A stretch of 64,000 nt of DNA from Clostridiales bacterium (GTDB taxonomy: Bacteria > Bacillota > Clostridia > Christensenellales > CAG-138). Shown here piece by piece: positions 52,871 through 62,022 of the stretch (position 1 is its first letter; every line of letters begins with the position of its first letter). The stretch covers positions 1 to 64,000 of the forward strand of contig SFCQ01000001.1 in NCBI GenBank assembly GCA_004558525.1. Direction: 5' to 3'. The position numbers and the translations under genes were made by a program. The notes under the pieces are model-generated. The model was not told the DNA's origin. It ran no database searches and saw only the letters and a list, made by a program, of their open reading frames with translations.

Positions 52871-53119
52871 ATGGCTGCTGTTACAACAAACCTATGGGAG
52901 CTTGGCGTAGGTTCAAGCGCCCGCATAAAACCTTATAACGCCTCGCTCCCTATGGTGCGCAGGCTTATGGATATAGGCTTTACCGAGGGGACGGAGGTAA
53001 AATGCGTGCTTGCCGCTCCATCGGGCGAGCCGAAGGCATACCTTGTAAGGGGGAGCGTTATAGCGCTGAGAAGGGAGGACGCGCAGCTGATAGAAACGGC
53101 GGCGCGGACGCTGCAATGA
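52871..53119 (+). CDS. feoA: FeoA-domain ferrous iron transport protein
   Basis: The 82-residue SH3-like protein has VRRLMDIGFTEGTEV and the ending YLVRGSVIALRREDAQLI typical of FeoA, the small cytoplasmic partner of FeoB. GGAGG lies before the ATG. The stop overlaps the feoB start. Confidence 0.92.
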   Translation: MAAVTTNLWELGVGSSARIKPYNASLPMVRRLMDIGFTEGTEVKCVLAAPSGEPKAYLVRGSVIALRREDAQLIETAARTLQ

Positions 53120-54963
53120 GCGAGGAGACGGCAGTTTTGGCGCTTTGCGGCAACCCGAATGTTGGCAAAAGCACGCTGTTTAACGCATTGACCGGGCTTA
53201 GGCAGCACACGGGGAACTGGCCGGGCAAGACCGTAGGGCTTGCGGAGGGGGAGTGCCGGCACGGGGAGAGGAGCTACAGGATAGTGGACCTGCCCGGCAC
53301 ATATTCGCTTTTTGCCCATTCCAAGGAGGAGGAGATAGCGCGCGATTTTATAGAAGCAAAAAATGCCGACGCAGCAATAGTGATATGCGACGCCACCTGC
53401 CTTGAAAGGGGGCTGAACCTTGCCATGCAGGTGATGAGCCGCGGGGGCAGGACGGTGATATGCGTTAATCTGATGGACGAGGCTGAAAAAAGAGGCATAA
53501 GCGTAGATATAGCCGAGCTTGAAAGGCTTATGGGCGTGCCTGCGGCCGGAATATCGGCAAGGGGCGAAACTGGGCTTGACGGGCTTTTTGAAGCCATAGA
53601 AAGGGCTTTAGATACGCCGGAAGCGGACAAATGCGACAATATATGCACCGGCTGCGCGGACTGCCCGCACAAGGCCTTTTGCATTGCGGAGAATATAGTG
53701 AGAGCCTGCGTTGAAAAAAGAAGAAGCACCGGCGACGAAAAGCAGCTTAAGATAGACAAGGTGCTTACCGGCAAGTACACCGCAATACCTATAATGCTGA
53801 TATTGCTCGCCATAGTGTTCTACATAACGCTTGAAGGGGCTAACTATCCCTCGCAATGGCTGAGCGCGCTTTTGTTCAGGCTTGAGAAGCCCATACACTC
53901 GGCGCTTTGCGCCATCGGCCTGCCTGAGGTTATAACGGCGGCCGTGTCAAAGGGCGCATACCGCGTACTTGCGTGGGTGGTCTCCGTCATGCTGCCGCCT
54001 ATGGCGATATTCTTCCCGCTGTTCACCTTTCTTGAGGAGCTTGGCTACCTTCCGCGGGCGGCATTCAATATGGATAACGCCTTCAAAAAGAGCGGCGCGT
54101 GCGGCAAGCAGGCGCTGACGATGCTGATGGGCCTTGGCTGCAATGCTGCCGCCGCCGTTGGCTGCCGCATAATAGACAGCCCGAGGGAGCGTATAATAGC
54201 GCTCGTTACAAACTGCTTTATGCCCTGCAACGGCCGGTTTCCGGCGCTTATAGCCGTTTTGAGCATGTTCTTTGCCTTTTCCGGAGCGTTAGGCGGCATT
54301 GGGGCGGCGCTGCTGCTTACGGGGCTTATAGTTTTGGGCGTGCTTGCAACGCTTTTGTCATCAAGGCTGCTAAGTATTACAATACTTAAAGGGCAAAGAA
54401 GCTCCTTTACGCTTGAGCTGCCGCCGTTCAGGGCGCCGCGGATAGGCAGGCTGATAGTAAGGAGCGTGCTTGACAGGACGTTGTTCGTGCTTGGCAGGGC
54501 GGCTGCCGTGGCGGCGCCTGCGGGACTTATAATATATATACTTGCAAATGTAAGCATAAACGGCGCTACGCTGCTTTCAATATGCACGGAGCTGCTTGAG
54601 CCTGTAGGCCGGGTGATTGGCCTTGACGGCACCATACTGATATCATTCGTTCTTGGTTTCCCCGCCAACGAGATAGTTCTGCCCATAGCCATAATGGCAT
54701 ACACGGCCTCCGGCTCCCTGGAAAGCCTGCCTGCATTAAATGACATGCGCGAGCTGCTCGTAATGCATGGCTGGAGCATAAAAACGGCAGTATGCTTCCT
54801 TATATTCTGCCTCATGCATTGGCCCTGCTCGACAACGCTTATGACCATAAAAAAGGAAACGGGCAGCATTAAATGGACGCTGCTCGCCTTCGCCCTGCCC
54901 ACAGTGCTTGGCTTTGTAATGTGCCTTGCTGCAAACATGATAATGACGGCCGTGGGCTTATAA
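53116..54963 (+). CDS. feoB: Ferrous iron transporter FeoB
   Basis: The 615-residue protein has an N-terminal G domain (G1 GNPNVGKST at 12-20, G3 DLPGTYS, G4 NLMD), then a cysteine-rich linker (CTGCADCPHKAFC with C at the NI-C boundary, about residues 176-192) and the membrane core with Gate motifs (ELGYLPRAAF, GLGCNAAAAVG, TNCFMPCNGRFP). It imports Fe2+ and is typical of anaerobes. It starts by ATGA overlap with feoA; the open frame further upstream lies inside feoA. The linker cysteines may bind metal, which is inference. Confidence 0.95.
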   Translation: MSEETAVLALCGNPNVGKSTLFNALTGLRQHTGNWPGKTVGLAEGECRHGERSYRIVDLPGTYSLFAHSKEEEIARDFIEAKNADAAIVICDATCLERGLNLAMQVMSRGGRTVICVNLMDEAEKRGISVDIAELERLMGVPAAGISARGETGLDGLFEAIERALDTPEADKCDNICTGCADCPHKAFCIAENIVRACVEKRRSTGDEKQLKIDKVLTGKYTAIPIMLILLAIVFYITLEGANYPSQWLSALLFRLEKPIHSALCAIGLPEVITAAVSKGAYRVLAWVVSVMLPPMAIFFPLFTFLEELGYLPRAAFNMDNAFKKSGACGKQALTMLMGLGCNAAAAVGCRIIDSPRERIIALVTNCFMPCNGRFPALIAVLSMFFAFSGALGGIGAALLLTGLIVLGVLATLLSSRLLSITILKGQRSSFTLELPPFRAPRIGRLIVRSVLDRTLFVLGRAAAVAAPAGLIIYILANVSINGATLLSICTELLEPVGRVIGLDGTILISFVLGFPANEIVLPIAIMAYTASGSLESLPALNDMRELLVMHGWSIKTAVCFLIFCLMHWPCSTTLMTIKKETGSIKWTLLAFALPTVLGFVMCLAANMIMTAVGL

Positions 54964-54994
54964 GCGGCATAGCCGCGCCAGATTAAGCAGGAAT

Positions 54995-55050
54995 AAAAGT
55001 GGCGTTCAGCCACTTTTTCGACACTCTAAAAGCGGGCTAACGCCCGCTTT
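54995..55050 (+). terminator. Double terminator after feoB (repeat copy F)
   Basis: AAAAGTGGC, loop gttca, GCCACTTTTT (54995-55018) matches the repeat module, followed by GACACTCT and a second perfect hairpin AAAGCGGGC/GCCCGCTTT (55029-55050). The second works in both directions and also ends the convergent band-7 gene. Confidence 0.85.
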
Positions 55051-55107
55051 ATTCATATTTATTCCGTTACGCCTGCCATCACTCATTCAAGCGGCGCTTC
55101 ACCTGCC

Positions 55108-55989
55108 TTATTCTACCGGAACCTCTATAAGCGGGGCGGCACCCTCGCCAAGGCTTACGCGCGGAAGCTGGCCGTCCCATTTTTCTATGGTCTTGTACTT
55201 CAATACGCTTTCGTTAAGGGATTCGGTTATTATCCGGTTGGCTTCGGCCGTAGCCTCAGCCTCTATGCGTATACGCTCGGCCTCAGCCTTTGCGGCTATT
55301 ATCGCGCTGTCGGAATCTGCCTGCGCGGCTATGCGCTTCTTCTCGGCCTCGGCATTGGCTATGACTATCTGCTCCTCCTGCTCCGTGCGGGTCTTTATAA
55401 GATTCTGCTCGGCGACCTGCTTGGCCTCAACTGCGGCTATGTATTCGGCAGAAAAGTCCCAATCTATTATGTTAAGATCCTCAATGAATATGCCCCTTGA
55501 GTTCAGCTTGCTGTTAAGCTCCTCGTCGAGCATAACGCTTACCTCGCTCCTGCTGGCGACAAGGTCGCTTGCGGTGTATTTGGCCACTACGGCCTTAAGC
55601 ACCTCGTTGACCGCCGGCATGACAAGCACCTCCTCAAAGCCGGAGCCGACCTCCTTATATATTGAGTAGGACATGTTTTTGGCTATCCTGTAGTTCACGG
55701 CAAGCACCGTGGAAACGGTCTGCAGATCCTTGCTGAAGGCGTCCGTTGCCACCTCAAGCTTTACTATGCGGTTGTCTATCTGCACAATCTCCTGAACAAA
55801 GGGGGCCTTAAAGTGGAAGCCCTCCTGCAGCACGCTTTCGCTTACGCGCCCCATGTTTACAACAACGCCGGTATGTCCCGCCGGAACCACGGTAAAGCAG
55901 CTTGCAATAATAACCAATACAGCTATTATTGCCACCGCCGCCGCGATGATCTTGCCCAAGCTCAGCTGGCCGTTTTTATTCCTGAACAT
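55108..55989 (-). CDS. SPFH/band-7 (prohibitin-like) membrane protein
   Basis: The 293-residue protein has one N-terminal membrane segment (about residues 11-35), a band-7 domain (VVPAGHTGVVVNMGRV to about 200) and an Ala/Glu-rich helical tail with many A-E-A-E-R-I-R-I type repeats, probably a coiled coil. Such proteins form membrane-bound oligomeric scaffolds. The ATG at 55989 follows GGGAGG. Confidence 0.9.
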   Translation of the reverse strand: MFRNKNGQLSLGKIIAAAVAIIAVLVIIASCFTVVPAGHTGVVVNMGRVSESVLQEGFHFKAPFVQEIVQIDNRIVKLEVATDAFSKDLQTVSTVLAVNYRIAKNMSYSIYKEVGSGFEEVLVMPAVNEVLKAVVAKYTASDLVASRSEVSVMLDEELNSKLNSRGIFIEDLNIIDWDFSAEYIAAVEAKQVAEQNLIKTRTEQEEQIVIANAEAEKKRIAAQADSDSAIIAAKAEAERIRIEAEATAEANRIITESLNESVLKYKTIEKWDGQLPRVSLGEGAAPLIEVPVE

Positions 55990-56029
55990 GCATTTTCCTC
56001 CCAAAATAAAGTTAAAATCAACTATAAAG

Positions 56030-56038
56030 ATTATAGCA
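56030..56038 (-). promoter_or_regulatory. Extended -10 promoter of the band-7 gene
   Basis: On minus, TGC directly precedes TATAAT (56030-56035), an extended -10 element about 40 bp before the start codon. No good -35 is present, as is usual for this class. Confidence 0.5.
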
Positions 56039-56124
56039 TATGCGTTCAAAACAGAGTGTGAAAAATAAGGGAAATTGTTATTTTATGTGTTTACCGATTA
56101 TTCAAAGCATATAAGGGCAGTTTG

Positions 56125-56133
56125 TGATATAAT
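56125..56133 (+). promoter_or_regulatory. Extended -10 promoter of the cell-wall hydrolase gene
   Basis: TGA-TATAAT (TATAAT at 56128-56133) forms an extended -10 box 34 bp before the ATG at 56168. Confidence 0.5.
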
Positions 56134-56167
56134 ATACGCAGTATCACTAAAAAGATGGGAGCGCACC

Positions 56168-57841
56168 ATGCCCAAGGGAATACAAAAGCTTATACAAAGA
56201 GCAAAGCTCAGCTTAAAGCGCAGCATATTGAGGAGCCGCAAAAGAAGGGCGGCCTTCAAAAAAGCGGGCGGCTTCAGGTATGCCTGCTCCGGCTTTATAA
56301 GGGCTATTCGTGCGCGCTCGCCAAGGGCTTTTATGTCGCTTGCAGGCATTTTGCTGATGCTGGCGCTTGTTATTATAATACCCGTAACATTGGCGCAGGG
56401 GGGCAGGGACGCCGGGAAAGGGGCCGAGCCTATCGTGCTTTCGGAAAATGCGGTCAACATAGCGGACATGCTCACGCCGGCGCCTACGCAGCGATGGATA
56501 GAGCCTACCCCCGTACCTACGCCTACGCCCGTTTCAATGGGTAAGGGCGCCACCGGCGCGGAGGTGAAGGCCGTTCAGCAAAGGCTGATGGAGCTTGGCT
56601 ATATGGATTACGATGAGCCTACCGAAAAATACGGCAGCATAACAAAAGAAGCCGTTGAGGTGTTCCAAAGAAGGCATGGGCTGACCGTGGACGGCTACAT
56701 AGGCCAGGAAACGTATGACAGGCTGATGCGCGAGGACGCAATGCCATACATGGCCACCATCGGCGACGAGGGAACGGACATAGAGGAGCTGCAAAAGCGC
56801 CTTGTGGAGCTTGACTATATGAAGCACGCCACAGGCTATTTCGGGGACGAGACTGCGGCCGCCGTTAAGGACTTTCAGGACAGGAACCATCTTTCCGTTG
56901 ACGGCATGATAGGCAATATAACAAAAGAAGCCCTTTACAGCGAGGATGCGATACCGCGCTCCCTGTCATACGGCGAAAAGAGCGAGGACGTGCTTAAATA
57001 TCAAAAGAGGCTGTTCAAGCTGGGCTATCTTACCACCGAGCCGGACGGGACCTTCGGCAAGGATACCGTGGCGGCCGTTAAGCTGTTTCAGGAGCTTAAC
57101 GGGCTTATAGCGGACGGCCATATAGGCCCGCAGACAAAAAGCGAGCTTATGTCGAGCAGCGCGCAGGCGAACGCGCTCACCATAGGCATGAACGGCGATA
57201 CGGTGAAAAGCATGCAGAAGCTGCTTAAAAAGCTCGGCTATCTTTCCAGTGCGGACGGTTACTTTGGCTCCGGCACAGAGGCTGCCGTAAGAGCCTTCCA
57301 GAAGCAGAACGGCCTCAGCGTGGACGGCAAGGTGGGTCGCGCAACGATGACAAAGCTGGTCTCGGGCAATGCAAAGGCCGCGCCCTCCAACCAGCCAGCC
57401 TCCACGCCGGGCAGCGGCGGCGGCAGCAGCAACAGCGGCGGCTCAAGCAGCTATTCCTCCGGCGCAAGCGCGGACAGGCTTATAGAGATCGCGCTTTCCA
57501 AGCTCGGCTGCCGTTACCGCACGGGCGCAAAGGGCCCCAGCACATTCGATTGCTCAGGCTTTGTATACTGGTGCCTTAATCAGGCCGGCGTAAGGCAGGG
57601 CTATATGACAAGCAAAACATGGCGCTCTGTAAGCAAATATAAAAAGATAAGCTCGATAGACAGCGTGCAGAAGGGCGATATACTGGTGTTCCGCATGTCG
57701 TCAAGCAAGGGCCATGTAGGCATAGCCATAAACGGCTCCGAAATGGTGGATGCGTCAAGCGGCGAAGGCTGTGTGGTGCGCCGCTCCTATAAGACCGATT
57801 ATTGGCGCAGGTACTTCTATTGCGCGTACAGGATATTCTAA
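56168..57841 (+). CDS. Membrane-anchored NlpC/P60 cell-wall hydrolase with four peptidoglycan-binding repeats
   Basis: The 557-residue protein has a basic cytoplasmic N-terminus, a membrane helix (about 54-76), a Pro/Thr linker (about 103-123) and four PG-binding type 1 repeats (about 125-187, 197-257, 267-328, 337-398), each with the LGY..G.FG..T..AV..FQ..NGL.VDG pattern. A Gly/Ser linker (about 403-433) leads to a catalytic NlpC/P60 domain with C462 in FDCSGFVYW and H516 in KGHVGIAI. It should cut D-Glu-diaminoacyl bonds in the wall. GGGAG precedes the ATG at 56168. Confidence 0.92.
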   Translation: MPKGIQKLIQRAKLSLKRSILRSRKRRAAFKKAGGFRYACSGFIRAIRARSPRAFMSLAGILLMLALVIIIPVTLAQGGRDAGKGAEPIVLSENAVNIADMLTPAPTQRWIEPTPVPTPTPVSMGKGATGAEVKAVQQRLMELGYMDYDEPTEKYGSITKEAVEVFQRRHGLTVDGYIGQETYDRLMREDAMPYMATIGDEGTDIEELQKRLVELDYMKHATGYFGDETAAAVKDFQDRNHLSVDGMIGNITKEALYSEDAIPRSLSYGEKSEDVLKYQKRLFKLGYLTTEPDGTFGKDTVAAVKLFQELNGLIADGHIGPQTKSELMSSSAQANALTIGMNGDTVKSMQKLLKKLGYLSSADGYFGSGTEAAVRAFQKQNGLSVDGKVGRATMTKLVSGNAKAAPSNQPASTPGSGGGSSNSGGSSSYSSGASADRLIEIALSKLGCRYRTGAKGPSTFDCSGFVYWCLNQAGVRQGYMTSKTWRSVSKYKKISSIDSVQKGDILVFRMSSSKGHVGIAINGSEMVDASSGEGCVVRRSYKTDYWRRYFYCAYRIF

Positions 57842-57867
57842 AAATATATCAAAACGAGGTGTTTTGT

Positions 57868-58638
57868 GTGTACAAGGTAGACCTTAATTCGGATCTTGGC
57901 GAGAGCTTCGGCGCGTACAGGATAGGCTGCGATGAGGAAGTACTTGATTTCGTAACCAGCGCAAACGTTGCCTGCGGCTTCCACGCGGGCGACCCTGCGG
58001 TGATGAACAGCACCGTGCTGACGGCCAGGCAGAAGGGCGTCATGATAGGCGCGCACCCGGGCTATGCTGACCTGATGGGCTTTGGAAGAAGGAATATGAG
58101 CGTATCGAAGGCCGATATGCACGATTATGTGCTTTATCAGCTTGGCGCGCTGCATGCTTTTTTAAGGGCGCACGGCGCGATCTTGCAGCATGTTAAGCCG
58201 CATGGCGCCATGTATAACATGGCGGCGAAGGATAAGGCGCTTGCGGCAGCCATATGCGCGGCGGTCAAGGAGTTCGACAAGGACGTGATATTGTTAGGGC
58301 TTGCCGGCAGCAAGCTTATAGAGGCCGCGGACGAGGCCGGCTTAAGATGCGCAAGCGAGGTGTTTGCAGACAGGGCGTATATGGAGGATGGCTCGCTTGT
58401 GCCGCGCACGCAAAGCGGGGCGATGATAGAGGACGAAAACGAGGCCATTGCGCGGGTGATAGGCATGGTAAAGAACGGCGTCGTAAAAGCCGTTACCGGA
58501 AAGGAAATAAGGGTCAGGGCTGATTCCATATGCGTGCATGGGGACGGCGCAAAGGCGCTTGCATTTACAAAAAGGATACGCACGGCGTTGGAGGCTGAGG
58601 GGATAACCGTAGCCCCACTGTGCAGCTTTATAAAATAA
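57868..58638 (+). CDS. pxpA: 5-oxoprolinase subunit PxpA (LamB/YcsF family)
   Basis: The 256-residue protein has VDLNSDLGESFGAY, ANVACGFHAGDP, GAHPGYADLMGFGRR and HVKPHGAMYNM of LamB/YcsF. With PxpB and PxpC it hydrolyses 5-oxoproline to glutamate using ATP. The start is GTG at 57868, with GAGGTG 7 bp upstream. It opens an operon of four genes. Confidence 0.95.
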   Translation: MYKVDLNSDLGESFGAYRIGCDEEVLDFVTSANVACGFHAGDPAVMNSTVLTARQKGVMIGAHPGYADLMGFGRRNMSVSKADMHDYVLYQLGALHAFLRAHGAILQHVKPHGAMYNMAAKDKALAAAICAAVKEFDKDVILLGLAGSKLIEAADEAGLRCASEVFADRAYMEDGSLVPRTQSGAMIEDENEAIARVIGMVKNGVVKAVTGKEIRVRADSICVHGDGAKALAFTKRIRTALEAEGITVAPLCSFIK

Positions 58639-58648
58639 TACTGCTATT

Positions 58649-59353
58649 ATGGATTACGAAGCAAGGATACTAACACTTTCTGACAACGCTGTGACCGTGC
58701 AGTTTGGGGAAACGATAGACCCGGAAATAAACTTAAGGGTGCAGCTTGCCTATAAAATGATAAATGCAAGCGGTATCAGAGGCATAATTGAGCTTGTGCC
58801 GACGTACCGCTCGCTTAGCGTATACTATGATCCGGCCGAGCTGAGCCTTTCTGCGCTTAAGGCTGAAATAGAGCCGCTTATAAAGGATATCAAGGCCGCT
58901 GCTGATGAAAGGGGAGAGCTTATAAGGATACCCGTTGCCTACGGCGGAAAATACGGCGAGGATCTAAGCCGTGTAGCCGGGCTTAACGGGCTGAGCGAGC
59001 AGGAGGTAATAAGCATACATACCGAGCCAGAGTACCCGATATACATGCTCGGCTTTTTGCCCGGGTTCTGCTATCTTGGCGGAATGGACAAGCGCATAGC
59101 CGCGCCAAGGTTGGCTACGCCAAGGGTGAAAATAGCGGCAGGGAGCGTCGGCATAGCCGGAAGCCAAACCGGCATATACCCTATCGATTCGCCAGGCGGC
59201 TGGCAGCTTATAGGCAGGACGCCCAAAAAGCTTTATGACCCGAACAGGGAGAAGCCGATATTGCTCGAGGCCGGTATGCGGATAAAGTTTTACAGCATAG
59301 ATGAAGAAGAGTTTTTGCGCATAAGCAGGCTTGAAGGCGGCGATGAACCATGA
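58649..59353 (+). CDS. pxpB: 5-oxoprolinase subunit PxpB (KipI family)
   Basis: The 234-residue protein shows YRSLSVYYDP in the N-terminal part and the cyclophilin-like block YMLGFLPGFCYLGGMD, TPRVKIAAGSVGIAG and IYPIDSPGGWQLIGRTP. KipI in B. subtilis is also described as a sporulation kinase inhibitor, but the enzymatic role is favoured by the pxpABC order. ATGA joins it to pxpC. Confidence 0.93.
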   Translation: MDYEARILTLSDNAVTVQFGETIDPEINLRVQLAYKMINASGIRGIIELVPTYRSLSVYYDPAELSLSALKAEIEPLIKDIKAAADERGELIRIPVAYGGKYGEDLSRVAGLNGLSEQEVISIHTEPEYPIYMLGFLPGFCYLGGMDKRIAAPRLATPRVKIAAGSVGIAGSQTGIYPIDSPGGWQLIGRTPKKLYDPNREKPILLEAGMRIKFYSIDEEEFLRISRLEGGDEP

Positions 59354-60384
59354 TAAGCTTCATTAAATCCGGATTGATGACCACCGTTCAGGACGGCGGA
59401 AGGACAGGCTATCAGCGCTTCGGCATGCCAACGGCCGGAGCTATGGACAGATACGCCATGTACCTTGCCAACACCCTTGTTGGCAACGATATGGACGCGG
59501 CTGTTTTGGAGGCTACCGTTTCCGGCCCCAAGCTGCTTTTTCAAACGGGCTGCGCCTTTGCCATAACGGGCGCGGATATGCAGGCCCGGCTTGACGGCAT
59601 GCCCGTTGAGCCAAACCGGGCGTACAGCGCGCAAAAAGGCTCGCTGCTGGAGCTTAGGTATGCTATGTCCGGCTGCAGGAGCTATATAGCGTTTGCAGGC
59701 GGCTTGGCTGTGCAAAGCGTGATGGGCAGCTGCTCAACGTATACCAAGGCAAAAATAGGCGGCATAGACGGCAGAAGGGCTAACGACGGCGATACCATAA
59801 AGCTGCTTTCGCCTAAAAAGACGCTTAAGAACATGGCGTTAAGGCACGCGGGCGGCGCGCTGATACCCGCTTACGGAAGCGGCGTCACCCTGCGCGTAAC
59901 GCTTGGGCCTCAGCAGGATCGCTTTACGGAGGCCGGCCTGGCTGCGCTCTTTTCCGAAGAATATACCGTGACAAGCGAAAGCGACCGCATGGGCTGCCGG
60001 CTTATGGGGAAGGAGCTTGAGCTTGCAGGAAATAAAACGGCCGATATTGTATCGGACGCGGTGGCGTTCGGCTCGGTGCAGGCGCCTAATGGCAGGCCGA
60101 TAATCATGATGGCCGATCATCAGACGACGGGCGGCTACGCAAAGCCCTGCTGCGTCATAACGGCGGATATACCGCTGGCGGCCCAGCTAAAGCCGGGCGA
60201 TAAGGTTAGGTTTATGCCAATAAGCGTTGAGCAGGCGCAAAGCATACATCTGGAGCACATGAAAAGGCTGAAGGCGTTTTCGGACACGATAGAACATGGC
60301 TTCCTGCTGAAGCACAGGCCGCTATTGATGCACCTTGCGGGCAGAGGCTTTAATATACAAGTTGACGAGGTATTAAAAACCTAA
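59350..60384 (+). CDS. pxpC: 5-oxoprolinase subunit PxpC (KipA family)
   Basis: The 344-residue protein has the family opening SGLMTTVQDGGRTGYQRFGMPTAGAMD and the late FGSVQAPNGRPIIMMADHQTTGGYAK. It is the third subunit of 5-oxoprolinase. Confidence 0.93.
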   Translation: MISFIKSGLMTTVQDGGRTGYQRFGMPTAGAMDRYAMYLANTLVGNDMDAAVLEATVSGPKLLFQTGCAFAITGADMQARLDGMPVEPNRAYSAQKGSLLELRYAMSGCRSYIAFAGGLAVQSVMGSCSTYTKAKIGGIDGRRANDGDTIKLLSPKKTLKNMALRHAGGALIPAYGSGVTLRVTLGPQQDRFTEAGLAALFSEEYTVTSESDRMGCRLMGKELELAGNKTADIVSDAVAFGSVQAPNGRPIIMMADHQTTGGYAKPCCVITADIPLAAQLKPGDKVRFMPISVEQAQSIHLEHMKRLKAFSDTIEHGFLLKHRPLLMHLAGRGFNIQVDEVLKT

Positions 60385-60414
60385 TGCTGTATGCGGAGCG
60401 GAGGAGATGACGGT

Positions 60415-61986
60415 ATGCTTGATCTGATAATCAAAAATGCAAAGGTGATAGACGGCAGCGGAAGCCCCTGGCGCAAGGCCGACGTCGCCGTAAAAGACGG
60501 CAGGATAGTAAGCGTTGGCCTTATAGGCGATGCCGAGGCGGAGGAGATTATAGACGCCGAGGGCTTGTTCCTTGCGCCCGGGTTTATTGATATACATTCC
60601 CACTCCGATCAGGGCGTGCTTGCTCACCCGAGGGCGGAAAGCAGGATATTGCAGGGCGTGACTACCGAGCTTGTCGGCAACTGCGGAATAAGCATGGCGC
60701 CCTCTAACGATGACCATGTTGATATGCTAAAGGGCTATACAGACGGCGCAGGCGACTACTCATGGCGCAGCATGTCCGATTTTATAGATAAGCTTGATGA
60801 GATAAGGCCAAGCACGAATATAGCCTGCATGCTGGGCCACGGCACGCTGAGGATAGCCGCTATGGGCTACAGCGCGGAAAGGCCGGACAAAAAGCAGCTT
60901 GACGCCATGCGCGCGCTTGCAAAGGAGGGCATGGAGGATGGCGCCTTTGGCATAACGAGCGGCCTTATATACCCGCCCGGAAGCTACGCGGATGCTGATG
61001 AGCTGGCATATGTTATATCGGCCGTTGCGCCCTACGGCGGCTTTTACGCGACGCATATGCGCAACGAGGAGGCGCTTATAGTGGAATCCGTAAAAGAATC
61101 CATAGACACCGCCGTCAGAGCCGGAGTTCCGCTTCAGATATCGCACCACAAGACCTGCTATAAGCCGGATTGGCGCGTTACGCCAAAGATGACGATAGCT
61201 ATGATAGAAAGGGCCAGAAGAGAGGGCCATGACGTTACCTGCGACCAATATCCGTATTGCGCCACGGCGACCACGCTTTCCGTAAACATACCGGACTGGG
61301 CCTTTGAAGGCGGCTTTGAGGCGGTGAAGAGAAGGCTTGCGGATAAGGAGACGAGGGCGCGCATAAAGCGCGAGGTAAACGATAGCATAGGCGATAGCTG
61401 GGATGATTACTTTGTATCCAGCCTTGCGAGCAGGGAAAACGCATGGCAGATGGGGAAGTCCATACCGGAGATTGCCCAAAAGCTTGGCTTGGAGCCGACG
61501 GAGGCATTTTTCAAAATAATAGTTGACGAGGATAACCACGTTAACGAGGTACACTTTGCCATGTGCGAAGAAGATGTTGAGTACATAATGCAAAGGCCGT
61601 TCGTGATGATAGGCTCTGACGGGTGGTGCATGGATATGGACGCCCCCGGCAAGCCGCACCCGAGAAATTACGGCACCTTCCCGCGGGTGATAAGCCGCTA
61701 TTGCCGCGAAAGGCAGCTTTTCACGCTTGAGGAGGCGATACGCAAGATGACCGGCATGAGCGCCAACAGGGCCGGACTTAAGGACCGCGGCTACATAATG
61801 GAAGGCATGTGGGCGGATATGGTGCTGTTCGATTTTGAAAAGATAAACGACGATCCGGATTTCCAGCAGCCGCAGCGGCCATGCTCCGGAATAAAAAGGG
61901 TGTATGTCAACGGCGTATTGACCGCCAGGGACGGCGTGCATACCGGCGCAAGAGCCGGCGTGGCGTTGAGAAAAAACAGGCAATAG
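60415..61986 (+). CDS. N-acyl-D-amino-acid deacylase (D-aminoacylase)
   Basis: The 523-residue amidohydrolase has metal-site segments FIDIHSHSDQG, the cysteine ligand of ELVGNCGIS, ATHMRNEE, QISHHKTC and IGSDGWCMD. It removes acyl groups from N-acyl-D-amino acids. GGAGGAG precedes the ATG at 60415; the frame is open back to 60391. It begins 30 bp after pxpC, suggesting that released D-amino acids or pyroglutamate-type substrates share this operon. Confidence 0.92.
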   Translation: MLDLIIKNAKVIDGSGSPWRKADVAVKDGRIVSVGLIGDAEAEEIIDAEGLFLAPGFIDIHSHSDQGVLAHPRAESRILQGVTTELVGNCGISMAPSNDDHVDMLKGYTDGAGDYSWRSMSDFIDKLDEIRPSTNIACMLGHGTLRIAAMGYSAERPDKKQLDAMRALAKEGMEDGAFGITSGLIYPPGSYADADELAYVISAVAPYGGFYATHMRNEEALIVESVKESIDTAVRAGVPLQISHHKTCYKPDWRVTPKMTIAMIERARREGHDVTCDQYPYCATATTLSVNIPDWAFEGGFEAVKRRLADKETRARIKREVNDSIGDSWDDYFVSSLASRENAWQMGKSIPEIAQKLGLEPTEAFFKIIVDEDNHVNEVHFAMCEEDVEYIMQRPFVMIGSDGWCMDMDAPGKPHPRNYGTFPRVISRYCRERQLFTLEEAIRKMTGMSANRAGLKDRGYIMEGMWADMVLFDFEKINDDPDFQQPQRPCSGIKRVYVNGVLTARDGVHTGARAGVALRKNRQ

Positions 61987-61997
61987 ACTCATTAAAA

Positions 61998-62022
61998 AGA
62001 GCGGTTCAAGGCGAGCCGCTCT
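61998..62022 (+). repeat. 25-bp direct repeat, left copy (hairpin)
   Basis: AGAGCGG, an 11-base loop region, and CCGCTCT form a hairpin of 25 bp, identical to 62225-62249. The left copy follows the D-aminoacylase stop and A-rich sequence but lacks a T run, because repeat copy G starts directly after it. Confidence 0.85.

Noticed and set aside
60760..61992. Minus-strand open frame of 410 codons opposite the D-aminoacylase
   Set aside because: The composition is that of a complement strand, with no ribosome site or motif, and the plus strand is a well-marked amidohydrolase.
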